This document shows, one piece after another, positions 22,963 through 33,010 of a DNA stretch of 64,000 bases. The position numbers and the translations under genes are program-made. The stretch comes from Rhodococcus oxybenzonivorans (lineage in GTDB: Bacteria > Actinomycetota > Actinomycetes > Mycobacteriales > Mycobacteriaceae). The stretch is taken from positions 2,232,001-2,296,000 of the forward strand of contig NZ_CP021354.1 in assembly GCF_003130705.1 (NCBI RefSeq), in the 5' to 3' direction. The notes beneath the pieces were generated by a model, which ran no database searches, had not been told where the DNA came from, and saw only the letters and a list, made by a program, of their open reading frames with translations. Every line of letters begins with the position of its first letter. Position 1 is the first letter of the stretch.

Positions 22963-25563
22963 GTGAAAGCCTTGCGTCGGTTCACTGTCCGAGCCCACCT
23001 TCCCGAGCGTCTCGCCGCGCTCGGCCCGCTGTCGACGAATCTCCGCTGGTCGTGGCATACGGCCACGCAGGAGCTCTTTTCGTTGCTGGACGAGGACCTG
23101 TGGCGGCGCGTGCAGTACGACCCCATCCGGATGCTCGGTGAAGTCGAACCGGCTCGCTTGGACGAGCTGGCCGAGGACGTCCCCTTCCTAGCCCGCCTCG
23201 ACGCCGCCGCCGCCGATCTCGACCAGTACCTGTCCCGGCCGCGCTGGTACCAGAATCAGCAGGCGAAAGGTGTTTCGCTCGGTGGTGGGATTGCCTACTT
23301 CTCAATGGAGTTCGGTGTCAGCGAAGTGCTGCCCAATTACTCCGGCGGGCTGGGCATTCTTGCCGGTGATCACCTGAAGGCGGCATCGGATCTGGGTCTT
23401 CCGCTGATCGGTGTGGGCCTGCTGTACCGATCGGGGTACTTCCGGCAGTCCCTGACCGCGGACGGCTGGCAGTCCGAGCACTACCCGGCCTACGACCCGC
23501 AGGGATTGCCGCTGCGTTTGCTGACCGAGTCGGGTCCGGACGCCGGAACTGCCTCTCCCATCCTCGTTCACGTCGCGGTGCCCGGTGGCCGGGTGTTGCG
23601 CGCCCGGGTATGGATCGCTCAGGTGGGCCGGATACCGCTGCTATTGCTCGACTCCGACATCGCCGAGAACGACGCCGAGATGCGTGGGGTCACGGACAGG
23701 CTGTACGGCGGCGACCAGGATCACCGGATCAAGCAGGAAATCCTGGCCGGTATCGGAGGGGTCCGCGCGGTGCGGGCATACACTCAGGCGCACGGTCTGC
23801 CCGATCCCGTGGTCTTCCACATGAACGAAGGACACGCCGGGTTCCTCGGACTCGAGCGAATCCGCGAGTTGGTGACCGGTGCGGGACTTGCTTTCGACGA
23901 AGCACTGGCCACCGTGCGCGCGGGCACCGTCTTCACGACGCATACGCCTGTTCCGGCCGGAATCGACAGATTCCCCGCGGACCTGGTTCGGCACTACTTC
24001 GGCGGGGACAACGCCGAGAACGAATCTGCGCTGCTCCCCGGGCTGACGATGGATCGCATCATCGGCCTCGGCAGCGAACCGGATCCGTCGGTATTCAACA
24101 TGGCGCACATGGGTCTGCGCCTCGGCCAGCGCGCCAACGGAGTGTCGAAACTGCACGGAATCGTCAGTCGCGCCATGTTCCGGCCACTGTGGCCGAACTT
24201 CGACGCCGACGAGGTCCCGATCGGTTCGGTGACCAACGGTGTCCACGCCCCGACCTGGGCGGCACCGGAATGGGTCGACCTCGCCACCCGCATCCTCGGA
24301 CCCGAGCTGGTGGAGGAGGCCAAGGGCTGGGAGCGATTGCAAGAACTGTCCGCCGACGAGCTGTGGTCCACGCGCAACAGCCTCCGCACCAAACTGGTCG
24401 AGGAGGTACGACGACGCGTGCGGGCGTCCTGGATCGAGCGCGGCGCCACCTCCGCAGAATTGGGATGGACCGACGAAGTTTTCGATCCGGGTGTTCTCAC
24501 CGTCGGCTTCGCCCGCCGGGTCCCCACGTACAAGCGGCTCACCCTGATGCTGCGCGATCCCGACCGGCTGCGCGCACTGCTCCTCGACGAGAAGCGGCCG
24601 GTCCAGCTGGTGGTCGCGGGGAAGAGTCACCCGGCTGACGACGGGGGCAAGGCTCTCATCCAGCAGATCGTGCGGTTTGCCGACGCAGCGGACGTTCGGC
24701 ATCGGATCGTGTTCCTGCCCGACTACGACATGTCGATGGCCCGGTATCTGTATTGGGGTTGCGATGTGTGGCTCAACAATCCGCTGCGCCCGCTGGAGGC
24801 CTGCGGGACGTCGGGGATGAAATCTGCGTTGAACGGTGGACTGAACCTGTCGATCCGGGACGGGTGGTGGGACGAGATGTTCGACGGCGAGAACGGCTGG
24901 GCCATCCCGACCGCGGACGGGGTCGTCGACGAGACGCGCCGGGACGACCTGGAAGCCAGCGCACTGTACGAACTGCTCGAGCGGGCAGTGTTGCCGAGGT
25001 TCTACGACCGCGGTCCGGACGGTTTGCCCGTGCACTGGGTAGAGATGGTCCGGCACACCCTGCAGAACCTGGGCCCCAAGGTGCTGGCCTCGCGAATGGT
25101 GCGTGACTACGCAGTCCAGTACTACGCGCCCGCTGCGGATTCGGCGCGTACGGTGGCGGCCGACGGTTACGCGGGCGCCCGCGAGCTGGCCGAGTTCCGG
25201 CATCGCGTCGAGGCCGCCTGGCCGTCGGTTGCGGTGTTGCAGGTGGACGGCGAGGGACTTCCCGACACCCCGGAGATCGGCGCCAACCTGGTGCTGCGCG
25301 CCCATATCCGACTCGGTGCGTTGTCCGTCGAGGACGTCACCGTGCAGGCCGTCATCGGAAAGACGGATCTGGACGAGGAGCTCAGCGACATCGTCACCGT
25401 TCCGATGACGCACGACGGGTCCGACGGTGCGACAGAATTGTTCGTCGCAGACACCGCCCTTCCGCTGTCAGGGTCCGTCGGCTACACAGTGCGAGTGCTC
25501 CCGAAGCACCGGCTGCTCGTCGACCCCTCCGAGCTAGGCCTGGTGGCGGTACCGAGTATGTAG
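22963..25563 (+). CDS. glgP: alpha-glucan phosphorylase GlgP
   Basis: Releases glucose-1-phosphate from the ends of alpha-glucan using PLP (GT35). 866 residues from GTG 22963 (KALRRFTVRAHLPERL); the frame is open further upstream but that part is not family-like. Landmarks: AYFSMEFGVSEVLPNYSGGLGILAGDHLKAAS-type N-terminal motif, and the PLP lysine in GTSGMKSALNG (about residue 630), within EACGTSGMK. No ribosome site is visible before the GTG. The product degrades the polymer made by the divergently transcribed glgE-glgB pair. The 3' end overlaps the neighbouring pseudogene by 30 bp. Confidence 0.95.
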   Translation: MKALRRFTVRAHLPERLAALGPLSTNLRWSWHTATQELFSLLDEDLWRRVQYDPIRMLGEVEPARLDELAEDVPFLARLDAAAADLDQYLSRPRWYQNQQAKGVSLGGGIAYFSMEFGVSEVLPNYSGGLGILAGDHLKAASDLGLPLIGVGLLYRSGYFRQSLTADGWQSEHYPAYDPQGLPLRLLTESGPDAGTASPILVHVAVPGGRVLRARVWIAQVGRIPLLLLDSDIAENDAEMRGVTDRLYGGDQDHRIKQEILAGIGGVRAVRAYTQAHGLPDPVVFHMNEGHAGFLGLERIRELVTGAGLAFDEALATVRAGTVFTTHTPVPAGIDRFPADLVRHYFGGDNAENESALLPGLTMDRIIGLGSEPDPSVFNMAHMGLRLGQRANGVSKLHGIVSRAMFRPLWPNFDADEVPIGSVTNGVHAPTWAAPEWVDLATRILGPELVEEAKGWERLQELSADELWSTRNSLRTKLVEEVRRRVRASWIERGATSAELGWTDEVFDPGVLTVGFARRVPTYKRLTLMLRDPDRLRALLLDEKRPVQLVVAGKSHPADDGGKALIQQIVRFADAADVRHRIVFLPDYDMSMARYLYWGCDVWLNNPLRPLEACGTSGMKSALNGGLNLSIRDGWWDEMFDGENGWAIPTADGVVDETRRDDLEASALYELLERAVLPRFYDRGPDGLPVHWVEMVRHTLQNLGPKVLASRMVRDYAVQYYAPAADSARTVAADGYAGARELAEFRHRVEAAWPSVAVLQVDGEGLPDTPEIGANLVLRAHIRLGALSVEDVTVQAVIGKTDLDEELSDIVTVPMTHDGSDGATELFVADTALPLSGSVGYTVRVLPKHRLLVDPSELGLVAVPSM

Positions 25564-26773
25564 CTGGCGGCGGCCGACGTCCCGGTGGCGGAATCCGGCG
25601 GCGCCGGCGAGAACCAGGACAGTCGCGGACACGAGAAGCACGAATGGCGGGAGGAAGGACTCGGCCGGCAGGTTCGGGGTGTGGTGGAACGGTGACAGCA
25701 CCCCGAACGTCTCCGGAAGCACGTGGGTGAACAGTGCGGCGACCAGAACGTAACCGAGGTACAACCACAACAGGGGCAACGCCCGCGGGACGAGCCCGTA
25801 CACGGCTGCGCCCAGGCCGACCATCAGGAACAGTGCGGGTACGACGTTCAGAGCAGCCCCGATTGGCGCGGCCGAGGTGAGGCTCGCGCCGGTGCCCGCG
25901 GCCAGAGTGATCGTGGCGGCCGCACCGGCGATGATCAGCACATGGCTGGCGAACCACCTCGTGCGCGACCCCGCTGCGGCCACGGCCTCGTCGGTCGTGC
26001 CGGATGATTCCTGCGCGGATACCGATGTGAATGCAGCCACGGCGTACGCCGCGGCCAGTCCCGCCAGGATTACCAGGTGATGAGCCGATACCTCGTCGAC
26101 GGTCGTGCGTGCGGGCAGCACCTTCCCGTGCTGACCGAGGATTCCGGGGGGGAGCGACAGCGCGAATACTCCCAGACCCCACACGAGGGCCTGAGCTTGC
26201 AGACCCTCGTGCTGCCAAAGCCGTAATTGCCGAGCGGGACTGGGCTGCTCGAGCGTGACCGCGTGGGGGCGGGAACAGTCCGGAACCGACGTCACGCCGG
26301 TCGACGGCGGCGTACGCGCACGCCGTGAAGATCACGGAGGCGGCGAGACCGATCAGCAGTGGCCACCATCGTTCGTCGACGTAGGCGCGGGTTGCGTGTG
26401 ACCATCCTAGCGGCGACACCCAGGTGAGAAGGCTGCCACTGTGCTCGTGCCGGACTTCGCCCACGGCGTGGAGCGCAACGGCGACGCCGGTCGCGGCGAT
26501 AAGGCTGGGCCAGAGCGCTACCTCGCCAGGCACGTACGCGACGCGCCGGCGCAAGGAGACCGAGTTCCGCCACGGATCCTGACCGAGCACCGTGGCCGTG
26601 CCACCGCCGGGGCGGAGCACCGAGCAGTATCCGGATCGTGGTGGTCTTGTCGGAACCGCCGGGTCCCGCAGACCGTGCACCTCGCCGGACTGCACCTCCA
26701 GATCGAGGCCGTCGAGGGCAAGGACGTCACCGAATTTCTTGTTCAGTGCTCGGACGGAGATCGCTGAGGCCAT
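25534..26773 (-). pseudogene. decayed ABC exporter (ATPase fused to permease remnant)
   Basis: Remains of a two-gene drug/lipid-type ABC exporter. The 5' part begins like an intact ATPase (ISVRALNKKFGDVLALDGLDLEV), but the Walker A region is in another frame and reads GPGGSDKTTTIRILLG, with the last Gly of the P-loop changed to Asp. The original frame resumes (LRPGGGTATVLGQDPW ... VAYVPGEVALWPSL) and is then joined directly to the second half of a permease (VSPLGWSHATRAY, WWPLLIGLAASVIF), so the rest of the ATPase and the first half of the permease are deleted. A further frameshift near 26270 leads into the last 250 residues of permease, with about six hydrophobic segments. At least three frame changes plus one large deletion. 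The final permease frame alone (253 codons from 26295) might look like a gene but is a fragment. Confidence 0.88.
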
Positions 26774-26827
26774 CGGACGAGCATAGGTGTGGACGGTCCC
26801 GGCGTCCGCGCGAGTCCGGTCTGCCGA

Positions 26828-28876
26828 TCAACTACGCGAGTCCCGAATTCTGCCCAGGGCCTTGCGCACGACCTCGGGGTCGGACGTCTCCCAGAACGGC
26901 GGCAGCGACGCGCGGAGATATCCGGAGTAACGGGCGGTCGCCAGACGTGGATCAAGCACGGCGACAACACCTTTGTCGTCGACGCTGCGCAGCAACCGGC
27001 CCACTCCCTGGGCGAGGAGCAGTGCGGCGTGATTGGCCGCCACCGAGAGAAATCCGTTTCCTCCGCGAGACTCCACGGCCTTCTGCCGAGCCACCAGTAG
27101 GGGGTCGTCGGGGCGCGGGAAGGGAATACGGTCGAGGATGACGAGACTGAGGGACGGGCCCGGCACGTCGACGCCCTGCCACAGTGACAGCGTGCCGAAC
27201 AGGGATGTCGGTTCGTCGCCGGCGAATGCCCGGACCAGGGCTCCGGTGGAGTCGTCACCTTGGCAGAGGACGGGAGTGTCGAGACGCTCACGCATGGCCT
27301 CGGCGGCAGCCTTGGCCGCGCGCATCGAGGAGAACAGGCCGAGTGTGCGTCCGCCGGCGGCGGCAACCAGTTCGGCGATCTCGTCGAGGTAGGAAGGAAC
27401 CAGACCGTCGCGACCCGGCGGCGGAAGGTGCTTGGCGATGTAGAGGATTCCGGCGCGTGCGTGATCGAACGGCGAGCCGACGTCCAGCGCATTCCATTTC
27501 AGAGTGTTCGCGTCCGACGGTGCCTCGGTGCCGGTGGCCAATGCCGGATCGATGACGACGGACGATTCGGCCGGAAGTCCCCAGTTGACCGCCAGACCGT
27601 CGAAGGAGCCGCCGACCGTGAGCGTGGCGGACGTGAGGACCACCGTCGACTCGGCGAACAGCCGCGACCGTAGGAGGCCGCCCACAGACAACGGAGCCAT
27701 CCGCACGACCCGCCGGACCGAACCCCGATTGTCGTCCGCGGCCAGCCAGACGACGTCCCGTCGCTGGGCGGGATCCGGCTCGTCGAACGCGCTGAGCACC
27801 CGGACGGCGCTGTCGTGCACTTCCTCCACCGCTGCCAGGGCGGTGTTACGTGCGGCGGCGGCCTCGGGATCGCTCAGCGCCATGCCCGGACGTGACGGAC
27901 CGATGGCTGTGCGCAGTGACCAGGCGGCGTCACGGACAGCAGCGAGCGCAGGTGCCGCACCCGGTGGCAGCGCCTCCCACCGCTCCGGTCGTAGTTCCTC
28001 GAGAAGCGCCGCCCATCCTTCGCCTGCTGCTTCGAGGCGATCCGCGTCCTGCTCCTCGACCAGCTTGGTGCACCGGCGGGCTGCGGCGCTGATCGTCGAT
28101 GCGGCGAGTTCGGCGGTGGCGACATTCGTGACGCGATCCACCAACTCGTGGGCCTCGTCGATGACCACCACGTCGTGCTCGGGGAGGATCGCGATTCCCG
28201 TGATGGCGTCGATGGCCAGCAGCGCGTGATTGGTGACGACGACGTCTACCTGGGACGCCTCCGAGCGGGCACGCTCGGCGAAGCAGTCCTCACCGACCGG
28301 GCACCGGGACTTGCCGAGGCATTCGCGCGCGGTGACGCTGACCTGCCGCCACGCTTTGTCGCTGACGCCGGGGGCCAGATCGTCGCGGTCACCGGTGTCG
28401 GTTTCCGAGGACCACTCGGTGAGCCGCTGCACCTCCCGGCCGAGGCGTGAGACCGCGAAGGGGTCGAACAGCTCGTCCGTCCGCGGTTCGTCGGCAGCTC
28501 CCGTGTGGATCTTGTTCATGCACAGATAGTTGTTGCGCCCCTTGAGGATCGCGAAGTGTGGCCGCCTGCCGAGAGAGTCCTCGAGGGCGTCGGCGAGACG
28601 CGGCATGTCGCGATCGATCAGCTGGCGTTGCAGTGCGATGGTGGCCGTCGAGACAACCACCGTCTTCCCACTCTGCACCGCATGCCGCACGCTCGGCACC
28701 AGGTAGGCCAGCGACTTGCCGGTGCCGGTTCCGGCTTGCACGGCCAGATGCTCCCCGGTGTCGATCGAATGCGCAACGGCCGACGCCATCGTGAGCTGGT
28801 TCGATCGTTCCGCACCACCCAGCGACCGCACCGCCGTGCGCAACAGCTCGGGGACGTTGGGAAGGTTTTCGGGCAC
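26828..28876 (-). CDS. dinG: DinG-family ATP-dependent helicase
   Basis: Superfamily 2 XPD-like 5'-3' DNA helicase, 682 residues. Walker A AGTGTGKSLAYL (about residue 47), DEAH box in VVVIDEAHELV, and four cysteines that would hold a 4Fe-4S cluster (NYLC, then RECLGKSRCPVGEDC). The C-terminal helicase part includes LVILDRIPFPRPDDP and QGVGRLLRS. Corresponds to Rv1329c. Upstream there is no SOS-box-like sequence in the 100 bp or so that I read. Convergent with nothing; pncA is 9 bp upstream on the same strand (pncB-pncA-dinG order). Confidence 0.94.
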   Translation of the reverse strand: MPENLPNVPELLRTAVRSLGGAERSNQLTMASAVAHSIDTGEHLAVQAGTGTGKSLAYLVPSVRHAVQSGKTVVVSTATIALQRQLIDRDMPRLADALEDSLGRRPHFAILKGRNNYLCMNKIHTGAADEPRTDELFDPFAVSRLGREVQRLTEWSSETDTGDRDDLAPGVSDKAWRQVSVTARECLGKSRCPVGEDCFAERARSEASQVDVVVTNHALLAIDAITGIAILPEHDVVVIDEAHELVDRVTNVATAELAASTISAAARRCTKLVEEQDADRLEAAGEGWAALLEELRPERWEALPPGAAPALAAVRDAAWSLRTAIGPSRPGMALSDPEAAAARNTALAAVEEVHDSAVRVLSAFDEPDPAQRRDVVWLAADDNRGSVRRVVRMAPLSVGGLLRSRLFAESTVVLTSATLTVGGSFDGLAVNWGLPAESSVVIDPALATGTEAPSDANTLKWNALDVGSPFDHARAGILYIAKHLPPPGRDGLVPSYLDEIAELVAAAGGRTLGLFSSMRAAKAAAEAMRERLDTPVLCQGDDSTGALVRAFAGDEPTSLFGTLSLWQGVDVPGPSLSLVILDRIPFPRPDDPLLVARQKAVESRGGNGFLSVAANHAALLLAQGVGRLLRSVDDKGVVAVLDPRLATARYSGYLRASLPPFWETSDPEVVRKALGRIRDSRS

Positions 28877-28885
28877 CCGAGCAGG

Positions 28886-29518
28886 TTACTCGGGACCTAC
28901 GTCAGAAATCGCTCCGCCATCGCAAGAGGCGTCTCGGTCACGGCCCTGCAGGTGAACGCCTGCGGCGCGCATCTCGGTCAGCGCCGACTCGACGGTCGTC
29001 GGAGAGACACCCGCAGTGAGGGGCAGCAGTACCCGGGTGGTGAACCCGGCCTTCGCTGCGTCCAGTGCCGTGGCTCGCACGCAGTGATCGGTGGCGATAC
29101 CGACGATGTCGACGTCGGTGATCCCGGCGTCGTGCAACCACTTCTCGAGTCCCCAGCCCTCGGGATTGCTGCCCTCGAAGCCGGAATAGGCCGCGGAGAA
29201 CTCTCCCTTGGAGAAAACCGTTGCGATACGGCTCGTGTCCAGGTCGGGATGAAATTCCACTCCCGGCGTACCCACTTTGCAGTGCACGGGCCAGGTGTCC
29301 ACGAAGTCCGGTTCGTCGGCGAAGTGGTGACCCGGATCGACGTGGTGATCGATGGTCGCGGCGACAGCGTCGTAGTCGGCAGTGTCGAGGAAGCGGCTGA
29401 TCGCGGCTGCGACCGCGGAACCGCCCTGGACGGCAAGGGCCCCGCCCTCGCAGAAGTCGTTCTGCACATCGACGACGAGCAGCGCACGGCGCGCTCGGAT
29501 GCTCTCGGTGTCGCTCAC
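28886..29518 (-). CDS. pncA: nicotinamidase PncA
   Basis: Hydrolyses nicotinamide to nicotinate in NAD salvage. 210 residues of the isochorismatase fold: catalytic Asp in LLVVDVQNDFCEGG, metal-site residues in TIDHHVDPGHHF, and catalytic Cys in IATDHCVRATALDA. The start is GTG 29518, overlapping the pncB stop as GTGA, which indicates translational coupling; the frame continues upstream only as a shadow of pncB. Works in series with PncB, which converts the nicotinate product to nicotinate mononucleotide. Confidence 0.93.
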   Translation of the reverse strand: MSDTESIRARRALLVVDVQNDFCEGGALAVQGGSAVAAAISRFLDTADYDAVAATIDHHVDPGHHFADEPDFVDTWPVHCKVGTPGVEFHPDLDTSRIATVFSKGEFSAAYSGFEGSNPEGWGLEKWLHDAGITDVDIVGIATDHCVRATALDAAKAGFTTRVLLPLTAGVSPTTVESALTEMRAAGVHLQGRDRDASCDGGAISDVGPE

Positions 29519-30849
29519 AACGTCCTTCCCTGGATGGCACGGCTGTCGGCGTCGGCGAACCGGGTGGGAACAGCCGGATCGCCGTGGGACAACTTCAACC
29601 CCTCCCACGGCAGACTTACCAAACCTGCCGCAAGAAGCGATCGACTCTCTTCCAGGGTATCGGCGTCCGCGACGGCCTCGCCACCGCGCACCAGCGGAAC
29701 GAGCAGGTCGCGGGCCTCGAGCCCGTTCTGTTCGGGTCGGGGCGCGCGCGCCGGATAGATCACTTCCTCCACGACGGTCCCGGTATCGCGGGAGAAGCGG
29801 ACCGCCCGCTTCGCGCCACCCCGGGACGTCTTCAGACTGCTCCGCTTCTCGACGGGAATGCCGTTCACCTCGACGAGCTTGTAGACCATTCCGGCGGTGG
29901 GGGCACCAGAGCCGACGACGACGGCGGTGCCCACCCCGTACACGTCGACCGGCTCGGCGCGCAACGCCGCGATGGCGTACTCGTCGAGGTCTCCGGAAAC
30001 GACGATCTTGGTCTTCGTGGCGCCGAGGTCGTCGAGTTGTCTGCGAACCTGACGGGCCAGGACACCGAGGTCGCCGGAGTCGATCCGGACGCCGCCCAAT
30101 TCGGTTCCCGCGACCTCGACGGCGGTCTTCACGCCACTCGTGATGTCGTAGGTGTCGACGAGCAGGGTGGTCCCCACACCCAGCGCCGCCACCTGACCGC
30201 GGAAGGCCGCGGCCTCGTCGGGTCCGTCCGCGGTGGTGTGCAGCAGGGTGAACGCGTGTGCGCTGGTACCCGCGCCGGGTACACCGTGCCTGCGCACAGC
30301 CTCGAGATTCGACGTGGCGGTGAAGCCCGCGAGGTACGCGGCGCGTGCCGCCGCGACGGCAGACTCCTCGTGTGTGCGCCGCGAGCCCATCTCGATCATG
30401 GGGCGACCGTCCGCAGCGCTGACCATCCGCGCGGCAGCCGAAGCTATCGCGCTGTCGTGGTTGAGGATCGACAGGATCAGCGTTTCGAGCACCACGCACT
30501 CGGCGAACGTTCCGCTCACCGAGAGGATCGGCGAGCCGGGGAAATAGAGCTCACCCTCGCGGTAGCCGTCGATGTCCCCGGTGAAGCGGTACGTGCGCAG
30601 CCACGCCACGGTCGCGTCGTCGAGGAAACGTGAGACCACATCGATCTCGGCGTCCCCGAAACGAAAGGTCGCCAAGGCGGAGAGCAGTCGAGAGGTACCG
30701 GCGACCACCCCGTACCGACGACCGTCGGGCAGGCGCCGGGCGAAGACCTCGAAACTGCACCGGCGATGCGCAGAACCATCGGCGAGGGCCGCCGACAGCA
30801 TCGTCAACTCGTACTGATCGGTGAACAATGCGCTGCTGTCTCGGGACAC
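29515..30849 (-). CDS. pncB: nicotinate phosphoribosyltransferase PncB
   Basis: Makes nicotinate mononucleotide from nicotinate and PRPP with ATP. 444 residues; family features are ALFTDQYELTML at the N-terminus, IEMGSRRTHEESAVAAARAAYLAGF in the middle (active-site His region) and LVDTYDI then GVRIDSGDLGVLARQVR. GTG start at 30849. First gene of a pncB-pncA pair with a 4-bp overlap, divergent from clpS. Counterpart of Rv1330c (pncB1). Confidence 0.95.
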   Translation of the reverse strand: MSRDSSALFTDQYELTMLSAALADGSAHRRCSFEVFARRLPDGRRYGVVAGTSRLLSALATFRFGDAEIDVVSRFLDDATVAWLRTYRFTGDIDGYREGELYFPGSPILSVSGTFAECVVLETLILSILNHDSAIASAAARMVSAADGRPMIEMGSRRTHEESAVAAARAAYLAGFTATSNLEAVRRHGVPGAGTSAHAFTLLHTTADGPDEAAAFRGQVAALGVGTTLLVDTYDITSGVKTAVEVAGTELGGVRIDSGDLGVLARQVRRQLDDLGATKTKIVVSGDLDEYAIAALRAEPVDVYGVGTAVVVGSGAPTAGMVYKLVEVNGIPVEKRSSLKTSRGGAKRAVRFSRDTGTVVEEVIYPARAPRPEQNGLEARDLLVPLVRGGEAVADADTLEESRSLLAAGLVSLPWEGLKLSHGDPAVPTRFADADSRAIQGRTL

Positions 30850-30904
30850 CCGGCCACTTTAAGCCGCGGTGTCGCGGGATGTGAGCTCGTCGTACCCTGG
30901 TGTC

Positions 30905-31243
30905 ATGGCTTCTCGCTCGACGACAGCACCATTCGTGGATGCCGTGCCGGCATCGCCGCAGGTCACTCCTGCAGAATCGGAAGTCGTCGAGGTCGAGGAC
31001 GTCAGCGATCGCCCCTGGGTGACCGTGGTGTGGGACGACCCCGTGAATCTCATGCACTACGTCACCTACATATTCCAGAAGCTGTTCGGATACAGCAAGG
31101 CCAAGGCGACGGAACTGATGATGCAGGTGCACTCCGAAGGCAAGGCCGTCGTGTCGAGCGGTTCCCGGGACAAGGTCGAGAACGACGTACGCAAGCTGCA
31201 TGCGGCTGGCCTCTGGGCCACCATGCAGCGGGACAGCAGCTAA
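30905..31243 (+). CDS. clpS: Clp protease adaptor ClpS
   Basis: Delivers proteins with N-degron residues to the ClpC/ClpAP-type protease. 112 residues from ATG 30905; the core [35 protein letters not shown] contains the substrate-pocket residues (DDPVNLM), and GLWATMQ ends the fold. An upstream GTG at 30869 would add 12 residues not seen in relatives as I remember them. Corresponds to Rv1331. First gene of a run of plus-strand genes to cysM. Confidence 0.93.
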   Translation: MASRSTTAPFVDAVPASPQVTPAESEVVEVEDVSDRPWVTVVWDDPVNLMHYVTYIFQKLFGYSKAKATELMMQVHSEGKAVVSSGSRDKVENDVRKLHAAGLWATMQRDSS

Positions 31244-31276
31244 GTATCCAGTCGACAGTCAACTATTCGTTCGACA

Positions 31277-31885
31277 GTGAGGAAATCGGTACCCGACGTG
31301 CGGATGTGGACCAGGAAGAACTCGCTCGGCGGCGTGAAGTTGCGGTCTGAGATGGATGCCCACGAGGCGACGGTGTTGCGGTCGCTGGTCGCCTCCGTCC
31401 TCGGTCTCCTCGACGAACGCGCCCGTTCTGCTCCCGAGGACGAACTCGCCGCCCTCACCGGGATGCGCACCGGCCACACGACACCGCCCGACGAGGAGGT
31501 GCTCGCGCGGCTGTTGCCGGACTTCCATCGGCCCGGTGCCGACGCGCCGGACGACGCGGATGGGCGGGCGGAGGCGAAGGCGGACATCAACGGAGCGCTA
31601 CGTGGACTCCACGAGCCGGAGATCATCGACGCGAAGATGGCCGCCGGCTCCGTCATCCTCCACACCGTTCCGGAGAACGGCGGCAAGGTGCTGCTGACGC
31701 CGGAACAGGCCGACGCCTGGTTGAGCGGGCTCAACGACGTCCGGCTGGCACTGGGAACCAACCTCGGCATCGACGCGGACACGCCCGACGAACTGGATCC
31801 CGACGATCCGCGGGCGCCCCATCTGGACATCTATCACTGGCTGACCTGGATGCAGGATTCGCTGGTTCAGGTACTCGCCCCTTGA
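31277..31885 (+). CDS. DUF2017 family protein
   Basis: 202 residues of the actinobacterial DUF2017 family (Rv1332 position). Mostly helical with an acidic middle; conserved-looking segments are ATVLRSLVASVLGLLDER and LLTPEQADAWLSGLNDVRLALGTNLGI, ending LDIYHWLTWMQDSLVQVLAP. No catalytic motif. GTG start at 31277. The stop overlaps the next gene's TTG start, so the two are coupled. Function is unknown; older annotations call it a regulator, without support that I can see here. Confidence 0.85.
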   Translation: MRKSVPDVRMWTRKNSLGGVKLRSEMDAHEATVLRSLVASVLGLLDERARSAPEDELAALTGMRTGHTTPPDEEVLARLLPDFHRPGADAPDDADGRAEAKADINGALRGLHEPEIIDAKMAAGSVILHTVPENGGKVLLTPEQADAWLSGLNDVRLALGTNLGIDADTPDELDPDDPRAPHLDIYHWLTWMQDSLVQVLAP

Positions 31886-32952
31886 CTTCGACGACGCCGG
31901 GACGGACCGACTCGCTCATCGACGTCGCCGGACTGCGCGTGGGCCACCACCACGAAGTGGACCCCGACGCCACGCTCGGTAGCGGTGCGGCGACGGGATG
32001 CACGGTGGTGCTGGCACCGCACGGCGTCACCGCGGCCGTCGACGTCCGCGGCGGAGGGCCGGGCACCCGGGAAACGGACCTCCTCGATCCCAGTCACAGC
32101 GTGCAGAAGATTCACGCGATCCTTCTGACCGGCGGCAGCGCCTTCGGTCTCGCCGCTGCGGACGGCGTCATGCGCTGGCTCGAGGAACACGGCCACGGAA
32201 TCGCCATGGGTCAGCCGGGTCAGGTGGTTCCGATAGTGCCGGGTGCGGTCATCTTCGACCTCCCGGTGGGAGACTGGACTCGACGTCCCACCGCCGAATT
32301 CGGTTACCTCGCATCGGACTCCGCTTCGTCGTCGGTGCTCTGCGGATCCGTGGGCGCCGGGGTGGGAGCGCGGGCGGGGGCTGTGAAAGGTGGGGTCGGC
32401 ACGGCCGGGGTGGTCATCACCGACGGCCCGGCCCAGGGCGTCGCGGTGTCGGCCTTGATCGTCGCGAACCCCGTCGGATCCGTTTTCGACCCCAGGACCG
32501 GACTTCCGTGGGGAGTCGCCACCGCCGGCGCCGCCGCTTTCGGGCTGCGCGTACCGGCCACCGCCGAACTGACTGCGGCCAACGATCTCGTGGCCAAGGG
32601 GACGGTCCTCAACACCACCATCGGCGTCGTCGCCACCGACGCAGCCCTCGGTAAGGCTGCATGTCGTCGCATCGCCGTCGCGGGCCACGACGGGCTCGCC
32701 CGCGCGATTCGTCCCGCGCATTCCCCCCTCGACGGAGACACGATTTTCGCCGTGTCCACGGGATACCACCGAACCGGACCCCTCGCGGGCGTGCCGGACG
32801 CCTTCCCGCCGGACCTGCCCATTCTCGATGCGGTGTGTTCGGCCGCCGCAGACGTGGTGGAGCGAGCCGTCGTCGATGCCGTTCTGAGTGCCACCGCGGT
32901 CGCGGGAATTCCCACCTACCGCGAACTGTTTCCCTCAGCACTGCGTTCTTGA
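31882..32952 (+). CDS. P1 family peptidase (DmpA-like)
   Basis: N-terminal-nucleophile aminopeptidase-like enzyme, 356 residues, which in this family matures by self-cleavage. The predicted cleavage and nucleophile site is LNTTIGVVATDAAL (Thr after Asn, about residue 240). Early part: GLRVGHHHEV then GGSAFGLAAADGVMRWLEE, typical of the family. Starts at TTG 31882, overlapping the previous stop as TTGA. Equivalent to Rv1333. Substrate unknown. Confidence 0.88.
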   Translation: MTSTTPGRTDSLIDVAGLRVGHHHEVDPDATLGSGAATGCTVVLAPHGVTAAVDVRGGGPGTRETDLLDPSHSVQKIHAILLTGGSAFGLAAADGVMRWLEEHGHGIAMGQPGQVVPIVPGAVIFDLPVGDWTRRPTAEFGYLASDSASSSVLCGSVGAGVGARAGAVKGGVGTAGVVITDGPAQGVAVSALIVANPVGSVFDPRTGLPWGVATAGAAAFGLRVPATAELTAANDLVAKGTVLNTTIGVVATDAALGKAACRRIAVAGHDGLARAIRPAHSPLDGDTIFAVSTGYHRTGPLAGVPDAFPPDLPILDAVCSAAADVVERAVVDAVLSATAVAGIPTYRELFPSALRS

Positions 32953-33010
32953 GGGCCGGTGGCCGACCGGCCCGTCCGCACTTAGGATGGCGCTCACGGA
33001 GGTGGCTGAC

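Noticed and set aside
28886..30499. Single 537-residue protein across pncB and pncA
   Set aside because: The N-terminal part is an Arg-rich shadow of pncB; PncA starts at GTG 29518 with a 4-bp overlap.
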